This document shows positions 61,093-64,000 of a stretch of 64,000 bases of DNA, piece after piece. The notes under the pieces were generated by a model. It worked only from the letters and a program-made list of their open reading frames with translations, was not told the DNA's origin and did not search any database. The position numbers and the translations under genes are program-made. Source of the DNA: Lysobacter enzymogenes (GTDB lineage: Bacteria; Pseudomonadota; Gammaproteobacteria; Xanthomonadales; Xanthomonadaceae); contig NZ_CP067396.1 of assembly GCF_023617245.1 (NCBI RefSeq), positions 5,359,001 through 5,423,000 on the forward strand, written 5' to 3'. Positions within the stretch are counted from its first letter, which is position 1. Each line of letters begins with the position of its first letter.

Positions 61093-64000
61093 CACACGCC
61101 TCCCGCCGGCGCAGCCGCCGGAGTCGTCGCCGGCGCGGCCGGCGCGGCCGGCGCGGTGCCCGTGCCCGTAGCCGCGGGCGCCACGGCCGCCGGCGGCGCG
61201 CCGGCGACTTCGCGCGGCAGGCGCAGCGCGGGCTTGGCGGTCTCGGTCTGGGCATCGGAGCGGACCGGCACGCGGATGATCCGCAGCTCGAAGTCGACCG
61301 TCGCGTCGTCCTTGTTCACCGACATCAGGAAGTGCTTGTCGCCCGCGCCCCGGCCCTTGTTGGCCACCGAGAACAAGCGGTTCAGGCCCTTCGAGCCGGG
61401 CTCGTTGAACACCTCGACGGTGCGTCCGTCCAGGGTCACCGCGTCGATCCGCACGCTGCTGGAATTGACCAGTTCGATCGTCTTCCACTGCGGCGGCTCG
61501 TTGCGGTAGCGCAGGGCCTGGCCGTCGATGGTGATGGTGTACTCGCGCCCGGTCGCCGCGCCCGGCAGGATCTCGATCACCATCCCGGCGTTGGCGTCGC
61601 CGCGGCCGCCGCCACTGGCGCCGCCGACCCAGCCCGAGTAGTTGCTGGTGAATTCCGGCCGCAGGCTGACGCCCATGTTGGCCCACTGCTGCGGCGTCAT
61701 CACCGAGCCGCGGCGGATCACCAGCGCGCCGAGCGCTTCGCTGCCGAACTTGGAGATCGAGCCGCTGGCGCCGAACACCGCGTCGCGATCGGCCTGGGTG
61801 GCCTCGGCGCTGGAGCCGGGGTTGTACGGATACAGCTTGCCGATGCCGTCCTCGAACGGCTGGTAGACCTGCTCGACCCAGGTGCGGTTGATCTCGCCCT
61901 CGGTCGGCCGGATCAGCGCGGCGAAGGTCTGCATCAGCGGACGCACCAGCAACGGACGCAGCGCATCGCGCTGGCTCTCGTTGAGGCCGTTGAGCATCTG
62001 CTCGTCGATGATCTTCTCGATCTCGAAGATCTCCGAGCCCGAACCGCGCTCCAGCGTCTCCTGCATCAGCTTGCGCGCGCCCGGGCCGGGATCGCCCTGG
62101 GTCTTGATCCCGTTCAGGCGCGAACGCAGCTTGCCCATCGCCTCGAAGTAGCCGTTGATCATCGGCGCGCCGCCGTCGCGCTGGGCGAACAGGCGCGACA
62201 GGCCGGCGAATTCGGCGCCGACCGGGCCCATCTGGATCGCCACCTGCTTGCCGGTGTTGGGATCGACCTGCACGTTCATGCCGCTGGGCTGGCGCCGCAG
62301 GATGGTGCGGTTGAACCACTCGACGATACCCTTCTTGGCCACGCCCAGGGCCTTGTTGGCCGCCTCCGGGTTGTCCCAGATGGTCTCGTTGTTGACCGCC
62401 TCCAGGACCTTGCGCAACGGCGAGTTCTGCGGGTCGCCGATCGCGTTCATGCGGGTCACGGCCTGGTCGAAGTTGCCGAAGTCGGTGACCGTCACGCCCT
62501 GCATGAACTTGCGCCATTCCTGCGCGTACTCGGCCTTGTACATCTGGGTGAGTTCGCGCGCGATGTGCTCGGGGCTGCCACTGAGGGTGAGGTCGCCCTG
62601 CACGGTGTCGGCCAGCACCCAGTCGGTGGCGCTGAGCTGCTCGTTGGCGGCCTGCTTGATCGCGTCCTTGACGTAGTCCTCGTAAGCCTTGCGCGAGAAC
62701 GCGCCGGACACGCGGTAGCTGCCGGCGACGCCGGCGCGCGCGTTCTCCTCGCCGATCAGCGAGGCCACGGTGATCTGCGCGAAGCGCACCGAGGCGCGCT
62801 GCTTGATCTGGTCGTAGACGCGGTCGCGCGCCGGGGTGCCCTTCATGACGCCCTTGATCACGTTGCGGCTATCGCTGACCAGGGCGAACTTCTCGTCGAT
62901 GGTCGGCCAGTTCGGCTGTTCGTACTGGCTCACGTAGAACGCCATCAGCCGCTCGGCCGAACGCGCCAGTTCCTCGCGCGACATGGTGCCGCGGTTGTCG
63001 TCGAGCCAGCGCCGCCAGAACCGGGTCAGCTGGTCGCTGAGATGGCTGCTCTCGACCTTGCTGCGGTCGGCCAGCATCAGATAGGTCTTGAGCGCGTTGT
63101 AAGCGTCGTTGGCGTCGGTCGGCGAGGCGTCCTGGTACAGCGTCTGCCCGGCGTTGACCTGCGCCGCGACCTGCGGCGCGGCGCCGGCGGCGTCGGCCAC
63201 CTTGAGCTTGGCGCGGTTGGCCAGCACCTCGTTGAGGTAGGCCTCCAGCTTGCCCTGCACCGGCGCCAGCATCAGCTGGCGCATGCCGTGGAAATACTCC
63301 TCGCGCACCTTCTTCTCGATGCGGTCGCCCTGGTACAGGCCCAGCCCCATCGACAGCGGATGCTTGTCGCGATAGCTGCGCAGCTCTTCCAGCCGCGTCT
63401 GCAGCACCAGCAGTGCCTGGATCCGCGACTGCACGTCGAAGCGGCCTTCCTGCAGGGTCTTGGCCTGGCGCAGGTCCTGCACCGAATTGGCCACCAGTTG
63501 CCTGTTGCTGGTGTACGACCAGCCCCAGCCGGCCAGGCACAGACCCAGCAGCGCGAACGAGGCCAGGAACATCACCTGGCGCAGGCGGTTGCGGCCCGGG
63601 CTGGAGTACTGCTTGACCAGTTGCTTGTCGGCGAAGATCACCTTGCGGAACAGGCCGAGCAGGAAGTGGCCGTTGTCCGACATCGGCGCGCGTTCGGACG
63701 CGCCGGCGCGCGGGCGCAGCGAGAACTGCCGCGCGATGCGCTCGGACGCGTGCTGCACCGACACGCCTTCCTGCAGCGCGCTGGTGAAGTAGAAGCCGCG
63801 GAACACCGGCTTGAACTGGTAAGGGTTCTCTTCGAACAAGGTGGCGATGAAGGTGCGCAGCGCCGGCTTGATCGCGGTGAACTCCATCGGCAGGGTCAGC
63901 AGGCCCGGGCCGACTTCGCGCCCGCGCCGCATCGCCATCTGCGACAGGCTCATTTCCTTGAGCCCTTCGGACAATTCGTCGAAGTGCGTGTCGAACGCCG
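61092..64000 (-). CDS. tssM: T6SS inner-membrane protein TssM (IcmF), 5' end cut by window
   Basis: C-terminal 969 or so residues, frame open to base 64000. A membrane helix (QVMFLASFALLGLCLAGWGW) is at about 50 kDa before the C-terminus side of the large periplasmic region. Family marks: MELTAIKPALRTFIATLFEEN-like, PYQFKPVFRGFYFTSALQEG, and the periplasmic IcmF/DUF1215 parts with WVEQVYQPFEDGIGKLYPYN. The tail is Ala/Pro/Thr-rich, unusual for the family. Spans the inner membrane and reaches TssJ. Followed directly by tagF. Confidence 0.95.
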   Translation of the reverse strand, partial: AFDTHFDELSEGLKEMSLSQMAMRRGREVGPGLLTLPMEFTAIKPALRTFIATLFEENPYQFKPVFRGFYFTSALQEGVSVQHASERIARQFSLRPRAGASERAPMSDNGHFLLGLFRKVIFADKQLVKQYSSPGRNRLRQVMFLASFALLGLCLAGWGWSYTSNRQLVANSVQDLRQAKTLQEGRFDVQSRIQALLVLQTRLEELRSYRDKHPLSMGLGLYQGDRIEKKVREEYFHGMRQLMLAPVQGKLEAYLNEVLANRAKLKVADAAGAAPQVAAQVNAGQTLYQDASPTDANDAYNALKTYLMLADRSKVESSHLSDQLTRFWRRWLDDNRGTMSREELARSAERLMAFYVSQYEQPNWPTIDEKFALVSDSRNVIKGVMKGTPARDRVYDQIKQRASVRFAQITVASLIGEENARAGVAGSYRVSGAFSRKAYEDYVKDAIKQAANEQLSATDWVLADTVQGDLTLSGSPEHIARELTQMYKAEYAQEWRKFMQGVTVTDFGNFDQAVTRMNAIGDPQNSPLRKVLEAVNNETIWDNPEAANKALGVAKKGIVEWFNRTILRRQPSGMNVQVDPNTGKQVAIQMGPVGAEFAGLSRLFAQRDGGAPMINGYFEAMGKLRSRLNGIKTQGDPGPGARKLMQETLERGSGSEIFEIEKIIDEQMLNGLNESQRDALRPLLVRPLMQTFAALIRPTEGEINRTWVEQVYQPFEDGIGKLYPYNPGSSAEATQADRDAVFGASGSISKFGSEALGALVIRRGSVMTPQQWANMGVSLRPEFTSNYSGWVGGASGGGRGDANAGMVIEILPGAATGREYTITIDGQALRYRNEPPQWKTIELVNSSSVRIDAVTLDGRTVEVFNEPGSKGLNRLFSVANKGRGAGDKHFLMSVNKDDATVDFELRIIRVPVRSDAQTETAKPALRLPREVAGAPPAAVAPAATGTGTAPAAPAAPATTPAAAPAGGV

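Noticed and set aside
1..64000. tRNA, rRNA and CRISPR arrays
   Set aside because: No cloverleaf-like tRNA sequence, rRNA segment or regularly spaced repeat array was noticed anywhere in the window.

Overview
This is a very GC-rich, gene-dense bacterial chromosome segment. The gene families suggest a Lysobacter-like member of the Xanthomonadaceae: many secreted proteases and nucleases, a class II lanthipeptide locus, and a complete type VI secretion system (T6SS) with several antibacterial effectors. The species cannot be fixed from the sequence alone.

Left part (1-16.5 kb), secreted-protein and accessory region. It holds a kexin-like S8 protease cut by the window edge, a fimbrial subunit, a stand-alone IS5/IS4-type transposase N-terminal domain protein, an AI-2E-family permease, and a signal-less nuclease-like protein. 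Two tandem paralogous exported proteins, an exported AHH nuclease and an M13 lipoprotein metallopeptidase follow. A minimal lanthipeptide pair (lanA 63 aa, lanM 958 aa) faces the M13 gene, and then come a small exported protein with a clear terminator and an exported repeat protein.

Middle part (16.5-23.1 kb). A signal-less lipase-like protein and a signal-less beta-rich protein form one pair. Next is a padR - siderophore-interacting reductase - MFS exporter operon with a striking triple palindromic operator and a terminator at its far end.

Right part (23.1-64 kb), one T6SS locus. All 13 core components can be recognised: tssA, B, C, D(hcp), E, F, G, H(clpV), I(vgrG, three copies), J, K, L and M (M is cut by the window end). 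tagF, an OmpA-like protein and a TPR lipoprotein accompany them. Each vgrG sits beside a cell-wall or protein-degrading effector and small exported proteins that are likely immunity proteins. vgrG1 goes with an aspzincin metallopeptidase effector, vgrG2 with an NlpC/CHAP-like cysteine peptidase effector, and vgrG3 with an M23 endopeptidase and a lysozyme-like effector. An orphan Imm8-type immunity gene lies beside tssA. No PAAR gene was seen.

The most interesting signal is a modular logic. The aspzincin effector carries a composite N-terminal module (a WHGG half, an SH3-like stretch, then an LLHxE half). The M23 gene and the lysozyme gene next to vgrG3 carry the same module split across their junction. 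The two VgrGs beside these effectors share a short C-terminal FSG tail, whereas the third VgrG has a transthyretin-like tail and its effector starts with a similar fold.
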